64,000 nt of DNA from Marinobacter sp. CHS3-4 (GTDB taxonomy: Bacteria > Pseudomonadota > Gammaproteobacteria > Pseudomonadales > Oleiphilaceae), in NCBI RefSeq assembly GCF_030053415.1, contig NZ_JASGBJ010000002.1, positions 1,054,001 to 1,118,000 on the forward strand, in the 5' to 3' direction. Shown here in pieces: positions 8,574 to 19,734 of the stretch. The notes under the pieces are model-generated. The model searched no databases. It saw only the letters and a program-made list of their open reading frames with translations, and was not told the origin of the DNA. A program made the translations under genes and the position numbers. The first letter of the stretch is position 1; each line of letters begins with the position of its first letter.

Positions 8574-10807
8574 GAACGCCTCCGCCGTACATCAATGATA
8601 TTGGGCAGGTTACGAATCTGTGCCAGCAACCGCGCAAGCTGCTCCAGGCTGGAAATCTCCAGCGTCACCGTCATGGTCGCCGTATTTTCGTCTTTGTTGG
8701 TAATGGTGTTCATGGCAAGCACGTCACTTTTGGACGACGACAACACCTGGGTGATGTCACGCAGCAGTCCAGAACGGTCGTAGGCTTCAATCTCGATATC
8801 TACCGGATACACCGCAACGGGCTGCCCTCCCCAACTCACTTCGATAATACGGTTGGGCTCAAATTCTTTGAGATTGAGAAAGGTGATGCAATCCTGTCGG
8901 TGCACAGTGACACCGCGCCCCACAGTGATATAGCCTCCGATGGGGTCACCCGGCAGCGGCTTACAGCATTTCGCCACCTGGGTTTTCAGCTTGCCAACAC
9001 CCAGAATCTGAATATCAGACTCGGTGTCGTAGGGTTTCCGGGGCTTGGACGTCAGTTTCAGGTCCAACTGTTCCGACTTCGGCTCCAGCATTTGCTGAGC
9101 CACGTTGGCAACGTGGGTCGGCCGCAAATCACCAGCGCCAATGGCCGCAAACATGTCTTCAGCCGAAGGACAATTCACCTTACGGGCCAGCTCGTCCAGA
9201 TCCAGATCGTAAAGTGACAATCGCTTGAAATCGTCTTCCAGAATGGCACGACCGTCGATGACATTCTGTTCCCGGTTCTGTTGTTTGAACCAGTGTGTCA
9301 CCTTGGCACGGGCGCGGGAGGTCTGGATATAACCCAGGCTCGGGTTCAACCAATCCCGGCTGGGCGCCTGGTTGTTGGAGGTCAGAATGGAGATCTGATC
9401 GCCGGTTTTCAGCGGGTAAGTCAGAGGAACAATCCGATTGTTAACCTTGGCTCCCCGACAGGCATGCCCTATCTCCGTATGAACGCGATAGGCGAAGTCC
9501 ACGGGCGTTGCCCCCTGAGGCAGATCCACTACGTGTCCCTCGGGGGTAAACACATAAACCCGATCCGAGCCCACATCTGACTTGAGATGATCTGCCAGGC
9601 CGGAAATGTCGCCCAATTCTTCCTGCCATTCCAGAACCTGGCGCAACCAGTTGATCTTGGCGTCGTAGCCGACCGAGCGATTTCCCTTGTCCATGCCCTT
9701 GTAGAGCCAGTGGGCGCATACACCGAGCTCCGCCTCCTCGTGCATGGCACGTGTGCGGATCTGCACCTCCATCACCTTACCTTCCGGGCCGATCACTGCG
9801 GTGTGCAGAGACTGGTACCCGTTCTCCTTCGGGTTGGCGATGTAGTCATCAAATTCGTTGGGAATATGACGCCACAGGGTATGAACGATGCCGAGTGCGG
9901 CGTAGCAGTCACGTACTTCTGGAACCAGAACCCTGACCGCACGTACATCGTAAACCTGAGAAAAATCAATACCCTTGCGCCGCATTTTCCGCCAGATGCT
10001 GTAGATGTGTTTGGCGCGTCCGGAAATATCAGCATTGATCCCCGAGGCACTCAGGGATTCCTGAAGCTCTGTGATCACCCGCTTGATGTAGCCTTCCCGG
10101 TCCAGGCGCTTTTCATCAAGGAGTTTGGCGATTTTTTTGTAGGCAGTACCGTGAAGATAACGGAAGGAAAGGTCTTCCAACTCCCACTTGATGTGGCCGA
10201 TACCCAACCGGTGAGCCAGTGGCGCGTAGATATCGAACACTTCCCGGGCCACACGCATGCGCTTTTCTTCCGGCGCGTTTTTGACGGCCCGAATGGCCGA
10301 GGTACGCTCCGCCAGCTTGATGAGCGCGACGCGAACATCGTCGATCATGGTCACCAGCATTTTTCGGACGTTATCCAGCTGGCCTTCCGTTTGACCCAGC
10401 ACGTTCCCTTTTAATGGGTGATGGATGGAGGAAATGGCGGCCATCTGGAGGACACCGGAGATCAATCCGGCAACTTCATCGCCGAATTCGTTACGGATCT
10501 CTTCCAGGGGTATCTGTTCTTCACGGACCGCACGATAAAGAATCGCCGCCACAAGGCTGGCCTGATCCAGATGCAGCTCCACCAGCACCTGGGCCATTTC
10601 AATACCGGTTCGGAAGCTGCTGGTTCCGGGCGCCCAGAGCCGGTCCTCACGGGCAGCTTTGAGATCAATGGCGGCAGCCACCTCGCACGCCCGACGGAAC
10701 TGATCCGGGTTCTCCAGCCGGGTCTGCGACTCGATCTGGCGAACCCAGCGCTCGATATCAACTTTACCGTCCCCGGTTTCGGTGTACTCTTCTCGGACTT
10801 TTACCAT
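8570..10807 (-). CDS. relA: GTP pyrophosphokinase RelA
   Basis: RelA makes (p)ppGpp from ATP and GTP/GDP on stalled ribosomes. The 745 residues show a degenerate N-terminal hydrolase region: the position of the HD pair reads LYRAVREE. They also show a synthetase domain with YQSLHT at 331-336 and the EFDD motif at 318-321, the acidic type typical of monofunctional RelA rather than SpoT. A TGS domain near 408-470 and an ACT domain from about 665 follow. The start is the ATG at 10805-10807. It is followed by mazG with a four-base overlap and preceded by rlmD 31 bases away. Confidence 0.96.
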   Translation of the reverse strand: MVKVREEYTETGDGKVDIERWVRQIESQTRLENPDQFRRACEVAAAIDLKAAREDRLWAPGTSSFRTGIEMAQVLVELHLDQASLVAAILYRAVREEQIPLEEIRNEFGDEVAGLISGVLQMAAISSIHHPLKGNVLGQTEGQLDNVRKMLVTMIDDVRVALIKLAERTSAIRAVKNAPEEKRMRVAREVFDIYAPLAHRLGIGHIKWELEDLSFRYLHGTAYKKIAKLLDEKRLDREGYIKRVITELQESLSASGINADISGRAKHIYSIWRKMRRKGIDFSQVYDVRAVRVLVPEVRDCYAALGIVHTLWRHIPNEFDDYIANPKENGYQSLHTAVIGPEGKVMEVQIRTRAMHEEAELGVCAHWLYKGMDKGNRSVGYDAKINWLRQVLEWQEELGDISGLADHLKSDVGSDRVYVFTPEGHVVDLPQGATPVDFAYRVHTEIGHACRGAKVNNRIVPLTYPLKTGDQISILTSNNQAPSRDWLNPSLGYIQTSRARAKVTHWFKQQNREQNVIDGRAILEDDFKRLSLYDLDLDELARKVNCPSAEDMFAAIGAGDLRPTHVANVAQQMLEPKSEQLDLKLTSKPRKPYDTESDIQILGVGKLKTQVAKCCKPLPGDPIGGYITVGRGVTVHRQDCITFLNLKEFEPNRIIEVSWGGQPVAVYPVDIEIEAYDRSGLLRDITQVLSSSKSDVLAMNTITNKDENTATMTVTLEISSLEQLARLLAQIRNLPNIIDVRRRRS

Positions 10808-10838
10808 AGTGTTCTTGTTCTAGCTGTTTGCGCTCGAT

Positions 10839-12176
10839 TCAGCGGTCACGCTCGAAAAGCGCCATGGACTCCACGTGTGTCGTGTGAGGAAACATATCCA
10901 TAACCCCTGCCCGTACAAGGCGGTAGCCATTGCGAACCATCACACCGGCATCCCTGGCCAGGGTTGCAGGGTTGCATGACACATAGACCACCCGCTTTGC
11001 ACCAAATGCCGTCAGATACTCGCAGACTTCCTGGGCACCTGATCTTGGCGGATCAATCAGAATTTTGTCGAAGCCTTCCCCGGCCCAGGACTGGCTGGTG
11101 AAATCTGCGTGAAGGTCGGCACCATGGAACGCCACATTCGACAACTGATTCAGATCCGCATTTTCCCGGCCCCGGACCACCATCGACTCGTCACCTTCAA
11201 CACCCACAACCTGGCCCGCTCTGGTCGCCAGGGGAAGGGTGAAATTGCCGAGCCCACAAAAAAGATCCAGCACCCGCTCACCTGGCTGCACGTCCAGCCA
11301 ATCAATGGCTCGATGCACCATATTGCGATTCAATTCTGCATTGACCTGAGTGAAATCCATGGGGTGAAAAGACAGCGTGAGGCCGAACTCCTCCAACTGA
11401 TATTTCAATCGCTCCGGCCCATCGCCCTCTGGCCAGATCCTGTGTACGGTATCCGGTCCTTTCGGTTGCAGGTAAATATGCAATTCATGGGCCTGCCCAA
11501 ACTCAATCAGCGCTTGTCGATCCCCATCACTCAAATCGTCCATATTACGGAAGACCATCACCGCGACATCGTCCCCGCAGGCCACTTCCACCTGGGGAAT
11601 ACGCCGGTAAGCATCCAGACCGTACAGAAGCTCGCGAAGCGGCGTAATACGCTCTCCAATTCTTGGATCCAGAACGACACAGCGGTCAATATCGGTCAGA
11701 AAGCTGTTTCGCTTCTCACGAAACCCCACCAGTACAGAGTCACGGGCAGGCACATGCTTGACGCCAAGCCTCGCCTTGCGCCGGTAACCCAGGGGCTCAG
11801 AGCGCATTGGCGACACCCACTCTTCAGGCTCAATGCCCCCAAAATGGGCAAAGTGCTCTTTCAACGTCTGCTCTTTGAACCGAATCTGCGCATCGCCATC
11901 CATGTGCTGAAGACTGCAGCCACCGCACAGATCGGCAAAATCACAAGGTGGCGTCATGCGATCCTCGGCGGCCTCCAGAACCTCCAGGGTCCGCAGCTCA
12001 TCAAATTTGCTGCGGGAGCCGATCATTTTGGCCATTACGGTTTCGCCCGGTAGAGCGCCGTCCACAAACTGGGTTTTACCGTTATCGCGCGCTATGCCGC
12101 GGCCATCATGACTGAGGGTTTCAATCGTGCAACGGACAGGCTCCTGTGGAAGCTGCTTCCTGCGTCGTCTACTCAT
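10839..12176 (-). CDS. rlmD: 23S rRNA m5U1939 methyltransferase RlmD (RumA)
   Basis: RlmD methylates uridine 1939 of 23S rRNA using S-adenosylmethionine. The 445 residues contain an N-terminal TRAM-like segment. An Fe-S cysteine cluster, [10 protein letters not shown], has Cys78, Cys84 and Cys87, and a fourth Cys lies near 166. The SAM motif [12 protein letters not shown] and the catalytic [10 protein letters not shown] near 400 follow. The length matches the family. It lies between cysM and relA, an order also seen in Pseudomonas (from memory). Nothing is odd. Confidence 0.95.
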   Translation of the reverse strand: MSRRRRKQLPQEPVRCTIETLSHDGRGIARDNGKTQFVDGALPGETVMAKMIGSRSKFDELRTLEVLEAAEDRMTPPCDFADLCGGCSLQHMDGDAQIRFKEQTLKEHFAHFGGIEPEEWVSPMRSEPLGYRRKARLGVKHVPARDSVLVGFREKRNSFLTDIDRCVVLDPRIGERITPLRELLYGLDAYRRIPQVEVACGDDVAVMVFRNMDDLSDGDRQALIEFGQAHELHIYLQPKGPDTVHRIWPEGDGPERLKYQLEEFGLTLSFHPMDFTQVNAELNRNMVHRAIDWLDVQPGERVLDLFCGLGNFTLPLATRAGQVVGVEGDESMVVRGRENADLNQLSNVAFHGADLHADFTSQSWAGEGFDKILIDPPRSGAQEVCEYLTAFGAKRVVYVSCNPATLARDAGVMVRNGYRLVRAGVMDMFPHTTHVESMALFERDR

Positions 12177-12197
12177 TCATTGCTCTCTTGCGTGGAA

Positions 12198-13091
12198 TCA
12201 GGCGCCCGGAAAAACGCCGGTGGACAGGTAACGGTCGCCGCGGTCACAAATGATGGCAACGATCACCGCGTTTTCGACCTGTTTTGACAGCTTCAGCGCC
12301 GCCGCGATGGAACCCCCGGATGAGACACCGCAGAAAATACCCTCTTTTTCCGCCAGAGCGCGCATGGTGACTTCAGCTTCTTCCTGGCCAACATCGAGGA
12401 TTTCGTCCACCCGGGCCGCATCAAAAATTTTGGGCAGATAGGCCTCGGGCCAACGGCGTATACCCGGAATAGATGCACCATCTTTCGGCTGCAGACCAAT
12501 AATGCGGATGTCGGGATTGCGCTCTTTCAGGTACTGGGAAACACCCATGATCGTTCCGGTGGTGCCCATGGAGCTGACAAAATGGGTGACTCTGCCGGCG
12601 GTCTGCTCCCAGATCTCAGGCCCAGTGGTGCGGTAATGAGCAAGCGGGTTGTCAGGGTTGGCAAATTGATCCAGCACCCTGCCTTTGCCCTCAGACTGCA
12701 TCTGCAAGGCCAGATCACGCGCATGCTCCATACCCTCTTCTTTGGTGACGGATACGATTTCTGCGCCATACGCACGCATGGAAGCCCTGCGTTCTTCACT
12801 CAGGTTCTCCGGCATGATCAGAACCATCCGATAACCTTTGATCGCCGCCGCCATAGCCAGGGCAATACCGGTATTTCCGCTGGTGGCCTCAATCAATGTA
12901 TCGCCGGGACTGATCTCACCCCGACGCTCGGCTTCCTGAATCATGCTCATCGCGGGGCGGTCTTTCACAGATCCTGCCGGGTTATTACCTTCCAGTTTCG
13001 CCAGGATCACGTTACTGGTGTCGCCCGGCAGCCTCTGCAGGCGAACCAGGGGCGTATGGCCCACATAGTCTTCGATGGTCGGAAACTGCAT
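12198..13091 (-). CDS. cysM: Cysteine synthase B
   Basis: CysM makes cysteine, or S-sulfocysteine, from O-acetylserine with sulfide or thiosulfate. The 297 residues carry the PLP lysine Lys43 in NPAGSVKDRP, the phosphate-binding TSGNTG and GTTGT loops, and end at a normal family length. The ATG at 13089-13091 (MQFPTIEDYVG) is preferred over a start six codons upstream because GAAGG lies seven bases before it and family members start here. It is divergent from the BarA/GacS kinase across 243 bases that must hold both promoters. Confidence 0.95.
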   Translation of the reverse strand: MQFPTIEDYVGHTPLVRLQRLPGDTSNVILAKLEGNNPAGSVKDRPAMSMIQEAERRGEISPGDTLIEATSGNTGIALAMAAAIKGYRMVLIMPENLSEERRASMRAYGAEIVSVTKEEGMEHARDLALQMQSEGKGRVLDQFANPDNPLAHYRTTGPEIWEQTAGRVTHFVSSMGTTGTIMGVSQYLKERNPDIRIIGLQPKDGASIPGIRRWPEAYLPKIFDAARVDEILDVGQEEAEVTMRALAEKEGIFCGVSSGGSIAAALKLSKQVENAVIVAIICDRGDRYLSTGVFPGA

Positions 13092-13334
13092 GCTGCTACC
13101 TTCTCTCAATCATCCGGTGCCGGTCTGCCGTCTTCGCATCCGCACTCTTAGCCTGTGATACACTTCGGCCTCGCATGATACGCGCAATGGCGGCGGTCGC
13201 CCAATACAGGTTCTCGCTATATCCATGACTTGGGGCTATAACAGCGAAAACCAACACCATCATGCCAACTGGAATCAGCTATTCTGACAGGGAAGTGCGG
13301 CTGGATAGGGCAGCCGGAGAATCGGGAAAACACT

Positions 13335-16211
13335 ATGCGACGCTGGGGCATTCGCAAGAAAGTATTGGTGGTGACACTTGTCCCCACACTTTTGACCACG
13401 CTGATGCTGGGTATGTTTTTTACCTACAGCTGGGTCAATAACATTGAAAGCTTGCTGCAGGATCGTGGCAAATCTCTCTCTCGTCAGCTGTCAGCTGGCG
13501 CCGAATATGGTCTGTTCACGGCCAACCGAAGCCTGTTAAGCAGCCTCTCCAACGCGCTGCTGGAAGAACAGGACGTCCGTTCCATTACTTTTTTTGACAG
13601 TGAAGGCAAGCGCCTGCTTCACACTGGTCCCGGCCGCTCGGATGACGTCAGGGAACAGGCACTGTCAAACCAGGAACCGGCACAGATTGCCAGGCCAAAC
13701 AGCACCGTTTTCGCCACACCCGTTCACCTCCAGGATCTGATGATTGAAGGCCTGCTGGACCCGGAAGCCCGACAGTCCGTTGGCCAGGGCCAGAAGCCAA
13801 TCGGCTGGGTGATGGTCGAAATGTCTCATATTCGCACTGAGAAAGAGACCTACAAGGCGTTGTTGATCTCGATGCTGCTGGTTCTCGGAGGCGTTCTCCT
13901 CAGCCTGGCCATTGCGTTGCGACTGAGCCGTGCCTTTACCGACCCGATATTCACCCTGAATTCGGCCGTGGCAAGGTTAAAAGAAGGCAAACTGGACACC
14001 CGCGTATATACTCGCGCTGGGCCTGAATTCGAACAGCTGGAATCCGGCCTGAACGACATGGCCAGTGAGCTCAGTACGGCCCAGGCTGAAATGCAGCAGA
14101 ACATTGACCAGGCCACCGAAGACCTGCGGGAAACGCTGGAAACCATTGAAATTCAGAACATCGAGCTGGATTTTGCTCGCAAGGAAGCCCTGGAAGCCAG
14201 CCGGATTAAATCCGAATTTCTGGCCAACATGTCCCATGAAATTCGCACTCCACTGAACGGCATCATAGGCTTCACAGATCTTCTGTTGAAAAGCCGGCTG
14301 CCTCGCCAACAGCGCGACCACCTGAGTACCATCCGAAAGTCGTCTGAAATCTTGCTGACCATCATCAACGACATTCTGGATTTCTCCAAGATTGAAGCCG
14401 GCAAGCTGATTCTTGACCGCATCCCGTTCCAGCTGCGGGATATTGTCGAAGAAGTCATGGTAATGCTGGCACCGGCTGCCCACAGCAAGAACCTGGATCT
14501 GGTACCGCTGGTGTATGACGATGTACCGGATAACATGATGGGCGACCCGTTGCGGGTAAAACAGGTCATTACCAATCTCGTTAACAATGCCATCAAGTTC
14601 ACCCAGACCGGTGAAGTCGTGCTCCGCGCCAGCCTGGAGGCCGAAGCGCCAGAGTCCAACCGAATAACGCTGCGCCTGAGCATTTCAGATTCCGGCGTTG
14701 GGCTATCCCGCGCTCAACAGCAATCACTGTTTAACGCCTTCAGCCAGGCGGACGCATCAACCGCCCGACAGTACGGCGGCACAGGCCTCGGACTGGCGAT
14801 TTCGAAGCGCCTTGTCGAGGAGATGGGCGGCGCGATTGGTCTTGAAAGCGAACTCGGCAAAGGCTCCACGTTCTGGTTCACGCTCAACGCCGAACTGTCG
14901 TCTGGCGAGCCTGGCGACCCCAGAGACTCTCTGCGCGGAGAACGGGTCATCTATCTAGAGCACCAGAAAACCACCGGTCTGGCGGTTGAAAACCTTTTGC
15001 GCGGCTGGGGTGTCACTGTTGACCGCGTCTCTTCCCCTGGTGCACTGCAGGAACAGGTAGAGGAAGCCCAAAAAGAACAGGCGGGCTATGCGCTGGCCAT
15101 TATAGGGATCACTCGTCATCTGTTGAATTCCAGCCAGTACTGCAACATGGTGCGCTCCCTGGAACTGGAGCGCGACTGTCGTACCCTGCTGCTGACGCCA
15201 ACCCTGGAAGCGCATGATACGCCTCTGTCCGGCGCTTCGAGTGGCCACCTCACGAAACCGATCTGTCGTGATTCACTTTACAACGAGTTGTTACTGCTGA
15301 TTCATGGCATCACGCAAAATGAACCAGCCCTGACCGACTTTGGCTATGAGCCATCGCAATCCGTTCGCTCCACCCAGGCCCCCAGAATTCTGGCAGTTGA
15401 CGACAACGAGGCAAACCTCAAACTGGTCATGACGCTGCTGACCGACTGCAAAGTCGAGGCCGAAAGTGCCAGCAGCGGATTTGAAGCCCTGAGTAAAGCG
15501 CGTCAGAAACCTTTTGACCTGGTATTCATGGACCTTCAGATGCCAGGTATGGATGGCGTAGAAACGACAGAACGGCTACGGGAAGTTGACGGAAACAATC
15601 ATCGCACCCCCGTTATCGCACTGACTGCCCATGCCCTGGCCGACGAACAGGAGCGCCTGACCCGACAGGGATTCGATGGTTATCTCCCCAAACCCATCAG
15701 CAACACTCAGTTGGAACAGACCATACAACAATACACCGGCTTCGCCTGTCAGCCGGAAGAACGCAGTCGAACAACCGCACTGCCCGACCAGTCAGAGCCC
15801 CGCCGAACCGTGCGCCCTTCAACCAGAACAAAGCACAAAGACTGCGTCAGCGTGACTGAGAGCATTCAACTTGCGGCTGGAAAAGCAGATCTGGCGGAAG
15901 AGCTGTTCAGCATGCTGGTCGAGCAGTTGAGTACCGATATGCGCCGAATAGAGAACCTCTGGTCTCAGGGTGATCAGGCGGAATTGCTAGAGTGTGTTCA
16001 CAAGCTCCACGGCGCCACCCGCTACTGCGGAGTGCCAGAGCTTCGTGCGGCTGCCAACCAGTTCGAAACGGCCCTGAAAAAGGCATCGGCAGATCAGGAA
16101 TATCAGAAAGATCAGCTGCTGGCAGCGATGGAACGCTTGCTGATCTGGAGCGAGCAGACTGACTGGCAACCCTTATTCCGTGGCCAGTCGGCGGAAGAAA
16201 CCGCCAACTGA
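13335..16211 (+). CDS. gacS: Hybrid sensor kinase BarA/GacS
   Basis: This is the membrane sensor of the Gac/Rsm system, which signals to the regulator GacA/UvrY and so to small RNAs that titrate RsmA/CsrA. The 958 residues have a first membrane segment near 10-30, a periplasmic region, a second segment near 175-195 and HAMP. The histidine-kinase domain has His301 in NMSHEIRTPLNG and an ATPase domain. A degenerate receiver-like segment (about 535-640) lacks a clear Asp. A true receiver has Asp733 in FMDLQMPGMDG, and an HPt domain has His889 in VHKLHG. The order cysM-gacS with relA nearby matches Pseudomonas. The start has only a weak ribosome site. Confidence 0.94.
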   Translation: MRRWGIRKKVLVVTLVPTLLTTLMLGMFFTYSWVNNIESLLQDRGKSLSRQLSAGAEYGLFTANRSLLSSLSNALLEEQDVRSITFFDSEGKRLLHTGPGRSDDVREQALSNQEPAQIARPNSTVFATPVHLQDLMIEGLLDPEARQSVGQGQKPIGWVMVEMSHIRTEKETYKALLISMLLVLGGVLLSLAIALRLSRAFTDPIFTLNSAVARLKEGKLDTRVYTRAGPEFEQLESGLNDMASELSTAQAEMQQNIDQATEDLRETLETIEIQNIELDFARKEALEASRIKSEFLANMSHEIRTPLNGIIGFTDLLLKSRLPRQQRDHLSTIRKSSEILLTIINDILDFSKIEAGKLILDRIPFQLRDIVEEVMVMLAPAAHSKNLDLVPLVYDDVPDNMMGDPLRVKQVITNLVNNAIKFTQTGEVVLRASLEAEAPESNRITLRLSISDSGVGLSRAQQQSLFNAFSQADASTARQYGGTGLGLAISKRLVEEMGGAIGLESELGKGSTFWFTLNAELSSGEPGDPRDSLRGERVIYLEHQKTTGLAVENLLRGWGVTVDRVSSPGALQEQVEEAQKEQAGYALAIIGITRHLLNSSQYCNMVRSLELERDCRTLLLTPTLEAHDTPLSGASSGHLTKPICRDSLYNELLLLIHGITQNEPALTDFGYEPSQSVRSTQAPRILAVDDNEANLKLVMTLLTDCKVEAESASSGFEALSKARQKPFDLVFMDLQMPGMDGVETTERLREVDGNNHRTPVIALTAHALADEQERLTRQGFDGYLPKPISNTQLEQTIQQYTGFACQPEERSRTTALPDQSEPRRTVRPSTRTKHKDCVSVTESIQLAAGKADLAEELFSMLVEQLSTDMRRIENLWSQGDQAELLECVHKLHGATRYCGVPELRAAANQFETALKKASADQEYQKDQLLAAMERLLIWSEQTDWQPLFRGQSAEETAN

Positions 16212-16222
16212 CGCCCGAAAGA

Positions 16223-16972
16223 TCAGCGGCTTGCGCGGTAGAGAATCTCTTTCATATCTCTGACGGCTTCTTTCAAACCGACAAAAACCGCCCGCGCCAC
16301 AATGGCGTGACCAATGTTCAGCTCGTTAATACCCGGAATGGCCGCCACCTGTTCGGTATTGTGATAATGCAGGCCATGCCCCGCATTCACTACCAGTCCT
16401 TTTTTACGAGCGTAATCCACCGCTCTGGCAATTCGGTCGAAGGCTTCTTTCTCTGCTTCGGGTGAGCCTGCATCGGCATACTCACCTGTATGAAGCTCAA
16501 CGACCGGGGCGCCACATCGGACCGCCGCGTCAATCTGGGCGGCATCAGGATCTATGAACAGGGACACTTCGGCACCGATTCGCGCCAGTCTTTCACAGGC
16601 TTTCGCCACTCTGGCTTCCTGACCGTCAACGTCCAGCCCACCTTCGGTGGTCAGTTCCTCACGTTTTTCGGGCACCAGGCATACGCATTCCGGGCGCACC
16701 TGCTCGGCAAAAAACACCATGGCATCGGTGACGGCCATCTCCAGATTCATTTTCGTATTCAGGGTTTCTTTGAGCAGAAATACGTCCCTGTCCTGAATGT
16801 GACGACGATCTTCTCGCGGATGAATCGTTATTCCATCCGCCCCAGCCTCCTCAGCCATCAACGCTGCCTGAACCGGATCGGGATAACGGGTACCGCGGGC
16901 CTGACGAAGCGTGGCTACGTGATCGATATTGACACCGAGCAGCACTCGGGAGCGGTTTGAATGTGCAGTCAT
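16223..16972 (-). CDS. pdxJ: Pyridoxine 5'-phosphate synthase
   Basis: PdxJ condenses 1-deoxyxylulose 5-phosphate with 3-amino-2-oxopropyl phosphate to form pyridoxine 5'-phosphate. The 249-residue TIM barrel starts with [17 protein letters not shown] and contains [11 protein letters not shown] and the C-terminal [10 protein letters not shown], all family signatures. It follows recO with one base between, in the long rnc-era-recO-pdxJ run, a common arrangement in gammaproteobacteria. It is convergent with gacS, whose stop is 11 bases away. Confidence 0.96.
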   Translation of the reverse strand: MTAHSNRSRVLLGVNIDHVATLRQARGTRYPDPVQAALMAEEAGADGITIHPREDRRHIQDRDVFLLKETLNTKMNLEMAVTDAMVFFAEQVRPECVCLVPEKREELTTEGGLDVDGQEARVAKACERLARIGAEVSLFIDPDAAQIDAAVRCGAPVVELHTGEYADAGSPEAEKEAFDRIARAVDYARKKGLVVNAGHGLHYHNTEQVAAIPGINELNIGHAIVARAVFVGLKEAVRDMKEILYRASR

Positions 16973-16973
16973 G

Positions 16974-17690
16974 TCAGTTTCCTCGGTGGCTGGTAAATAA
17001 GCGGCGGCTGTTCAATTCACGACCCTGTAATAGAAAATCGACAAGAACCCGGGTAACACGTTTCGCAACGCGGCGACACTCTGCGGATTCCAGATCTCCC
17101 TCAGCGAGCGCGATCAGGGTCTGGCCTGAAAGGCCCTGCAGTCTCGCCGTCTCTGAACCATTGGCCAGTATCCCCTGCCCCGGATCGTAATAATACTGCC
17201 TGTCTGCCACAACCGGTTCACCGGTATCGGTGGTCTGGTTCCAGGAAAAGCTGTAGCCCAACTCAGCGGCAAAAGCCTTTTCAAAACGGCGCAGGACTGG
17301 TTCTACATCGGAAGCCTCAGACAGTTCCTGAAGAAGATCGATATAAGCGGCGAAGAGACGGGGGTTCGGGTCTGCCAGCGGCAGGGTGCGCTGAAGCAGT
17401 TCATTAACGTATAGCCCACTATACAGGGCCCGTGTTTTCGTCAGAGAGGGGCCGGGTCGCACATCGGTCTGGGTCAGGGTTTTCAACTCTCCCCGCCCGG
17501 TCCAGTCCAGAATCAGCGGTTGAAACGGTTGAAGCTGGGCCTTGAGCGGGCTTTTGGCAGAATTCGCGCCACGGGCAACGACCGTGACGCGACCAGAGTT
17601 CAGAGTGAACAGATCTACCATGAGGCTGGTTTCGCGGTAGGGCCTGCGATGGAGAACATAAGCGGGTTCCTGTTGCTCTCGCCCCTTCAT
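16974..17690 (-). CDS. recO: DNA repair protein RecO
   Basis: RecO works with RecF and RecR to load RecA on gapped single-stranded DNA coated with SSB. The 238 residues have an N-terminal OB-fold starting [21 protein letters not shown] helical C-terminal part contains [14 protein letters not shown]. There is no zinc cysteine cluster, as in enteric RecO. It sits between era and pdxJ. Identification rests on length, N-terminal motif and context. Confidence 0.93.
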   Translation of the reverse strand: MKGREQQEPAYVLHRRPYRETSLMVDLFTLNSGRVTVVARGANSAKSPLKAQLQPFQPLILDWTGRGELKTLTQTDVRPGPSLTKTRALYSGLYVNELLQRTLPLADPNPRLFAAYIDLLQELSEASDVEPVLRRFEKAFAAELGYSFSWNQTTDTGEPVVADRQYYYDPGQGILANGSETARLQGLSGQTLIALAEGDLESAECRRVAKRVTRVLVDFLLQGRELNSRRLFTSHRGN

Positions 17691-17700
17691 AGTTATTCCA

Positions 17701-18618
17701 CTAAAAGTCGTTCATGCCCAGACTCTTCAGCGCCCGGTCACTGTCGGCCCAACCGCGTTTTACCTTGACCCAAAGGCGAAGCATCACTTTGCTATCAAAC
17801 AGCCGTTCCATATCCACGCGGGCTTCCTGGCCAATGCGTCGTAATCGCTCGCCTTTGTCGCCGATGATGATCTTCTTCTGGCCCTCACGTTCAACCAGGA
17901 TCAACGCGGATATGTGCAGAGTCTTTCCGTCCTGCTTGAACTCTTCAATCTCAACTGCCACGGAATAGGGCAATTCTGCGCCCAATTGCCGAGTGATTTT
18001 CTCCCGGACCATTTCCGACGCCATAAAGCGCTCACTGCGATCCGTAATCTGATCATCCGGATAGAAATGGACGCTTTCCGGCAAGAAGCCTGCGACGGCT
18101 TCTTCCAACGGAGCCAGATTCATCTCTTTCAACGCAGACAAAGGAATGATCTCGGCGAAATCGCGTTTGCGGGACAGCATTTCCAGATGCGGCAGCAGGG
18201 CCTCTCGATTCTCGATCCGGTCAACTTTGTTCACCGCCAGAATGACCGGACAGGTCAGGCTGCTGAGTTTCTCCAGAACCATTTCGTCGGCAGTGGTCCA
18301 GGCCATCTGATCCACTACAAATACAACCACGTCGACGCCTTTGAGCGCTGAGGACGCCGCTTTGTTCATGTAGCGGTTGAGCGCGCGAGGCTCTTCCTCG
18401 TGCATACCAGGCGTGTCGACATAGATGGCCTGGGAAAGCCCGACGGTCTTTATCCCGAGCACCTGATGCCGGGTCGTCTGAGGCTTGCGCGACGTAATGC
18501 TGAGCTTCTGGCCGAGGATGTGATTCAACAGCGTTGACTTGCCCACATTCGGGCGGCCGACGATGGCCACAAAGCCGCATCGGCTGTCCGGGTTTTCCGG
18601 ACGAGTGATGTCATTCAT
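17701..18618 (-). CDS. era: GTPase Era
   Basis: Era is an essential GTPase that binds 16S rRNA during 30S assembly. The 305 residues have G1 [10 protein letters not shown]3 DTPGMH, G4 NKVD and a C-terminal KH domain around [19 protein letters not shown] sequence. The ATG at 18616-18618 is chosen because AAGGA lies seven bases before it. An in-frame GTG five codons earlier overlaps the rnc stop but has no ribosome site. rnc lies immediately upstream, as in most gammaproteobacteria, coupling rRNA processing and assembly. Confidence 0.96.
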   Translation of the reverse strand: MNDITRPENPDSRCGFVAIVGRPNVGKSTLLNHILGQKLSITSRKPQTTRHQVLGIKTVGLSQAIYVDTPGMHEEEPRALNRYMNKAASSALKGVDVVVFVVDQMAWTTADEMVLEKLSSLTCPVILAVNKVDRIENREALLPHLEMLSRKRDFAEIIPLSALKEMNLAPLEEAVAGFLPESVHFYPDDQITDRSERFMASEMVREKITRQLGAELPYSVAVEIEEFKQDGKTLHISALILVEREGQKKIIIGDKGERLRRIGQEARVDMERLFDSKVMLRLWVKVKRGWADSDRALKSLGMNDF

Positions 18619-18629
18619 TGATTTGTCCT

Positions 18630-19319
18630 TCACTCTGTCTCCACGCCCAGTTCTTTCAGGGCGTTGCGAGCCGCTTGCTGTTCGGCGATGCGCCGGCTGC
18701 TGCCAATTCCGGACGTTTTACGGTCAAGAGAGGGCAATGCGCACGACACGTGAAACGTTTGCGCATGGGCTTCACCATCTACCGAGATGACGTCGTAAAG
18801 CGGCAGTGGGAACTGACGGGACTGCAGATATTCCTGCAGCCGGGTTTTGGGATCCTTCTGAGTATCCTGCAGATCGAGTTTTTTCAACCGAGCATCAAAC
18901 CAACGCAAAATCTGCTCGCGGCAGGTGTCCAGGTCGCTGTCCAGATAGATCGCCCCGATCACCGATTCCACGGCATCTGCCAGAATGGAATCGCGGCGGA
19001 ATCCGCCACTTTTCAGCTCACCGGAGCCGAGCCTGAGATATTTGCCCAATTCAAACTCGCGCCCAATTTCAGCGAGAGTCACGCCCTTAACCATTCTGGC
19101 ACGAAGACGGCTTAGCTGCCCTTCACGGGCTTTCTCGAAGTGCTTGTACAAATAATCGGCGATAACCATATTCACGATCGAGTCGCCAAGAAACTCCAGA
19201 CGCTCGTTGTTCTGGTTACCGTAACTGCGGTGGGTCAGCGCCAGCAGCAGGCGCTCCGGTACATTAAAGTGGTATCCAAGTCGCTGCTGAAGCTGATCAA
19301 GATCGGGTTGGGGACTCAC
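18630..19319 (-). CDS. rnc: Ribonuclease III
   Basis: RNase III cuts double-stranded RNA, including the rRNA precursor. The 229 residues contain the signature [13 protein letters not shown] near 38-50 with the catalytic acidic residues, a second acidic site [13 protein letters not shown], and a C-terminal dsRNA-binding domain. The start is a GTG at 19317-19319 that overlaps the stop of the upstream DUF4845 gene by four bases, so translation is coupled. In E. coli rnc autoregulates its own mRNA; I did not find the hairpin here. Confidence 0.96.
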   Translation of the reverse strand: MSPQPDLDQLQQRLGYHFNVPERLLLALTHRSYGNQNNERLEFLGDSIVNMVIADYLYKHFEKAREGQLSRLRARMVKGVTLAEIGREFELGKYLRLGSGELKSGGFRRDSILADAVESVIGAIYLDSDLDTCREQILRWFDARLKKLDLQDTQKDPKTRLQEYLQSRQFPLPLYDVISVDGEAHAQTFHVSCALPSLDRKTSGIGSSRRIAEQQAARNALKELGVETE

Positions 19320-19705
19320 TTGCCAGTCATCTCATACTCGTGCTTGAAGTGGATTATGGTGTCGACATTACGAAACAGATTATTGCGCACCTCATATTCC
19401 ACTTTAATCAGGGCAGTATTGCCGCTCTTCTCAACAGTGATATCTTCCGCTTTCAGGCTGCGCACGTTATTCACGATCAGGCGCTTATTGATCAGCGACC
19501 GAATCTGCGCAGGCCCCATGTTGGAAAGCCCCTCTGTTCCATCGATGCTGGCCACGGCTTCGCTGATGGTTTTGTCGTCGACATAGGCCGGGCCCAATTT
19601 GATACCCAGCGTCAGCAGGCCACCAAAAAACAGAACCATGATCATGATCGTCAGCGCTGATGCACCCGTTTGTCTGGTCATGGAAGAAAGGCTGTTTTGC
19701 TTCAT
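19316..19705 (-). CDS. DUF4845 single-pass membrane protein
   Basis: The 129-residue protein starts MKQNSLSSMTRQTGAS, followed by one hydrophobic segment (about 15-37). The rest is a small soluble domain likely to lie in the periplasm. The ATG at 19703-19705 is preferred to one nine codons upstream because AGGG lies about ten bases before it and the short N-terminus is typical. The family is always found between lepB and rnc in Pseudomonas-like genomes (from memory). The function is unknown. Its stop overlaps the rnc start by four bases. Confidence 0.85.
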   Translation of the reverse strand: MKQNSLSSMTRQTGASALTIMIMVLFFGGLLTLGIKLGPAYVDDKTISEAVASIDGTEGLSNMGPAQIRSLINKRLIVNNVRSLKAEDITVEKSGNTALIKVEYEVRNNLFRNVDTIIHFKHEYEMTGK

Positions 19706-19734
19706 GTTCGGTACACCCTTGAAAGTCACCACAG

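Noticed and set aside
9587..10414. 275-residue plus-strand frame
   Set aside because: It is antisense to relA, whose synthetase motifs run through the same bases.
11109..12053. 314-residue plus-strand frame
   Set aside because: It is antisense to rlmD, which has intact Fe-S cysteines and a catalytic SCNPATL motif.
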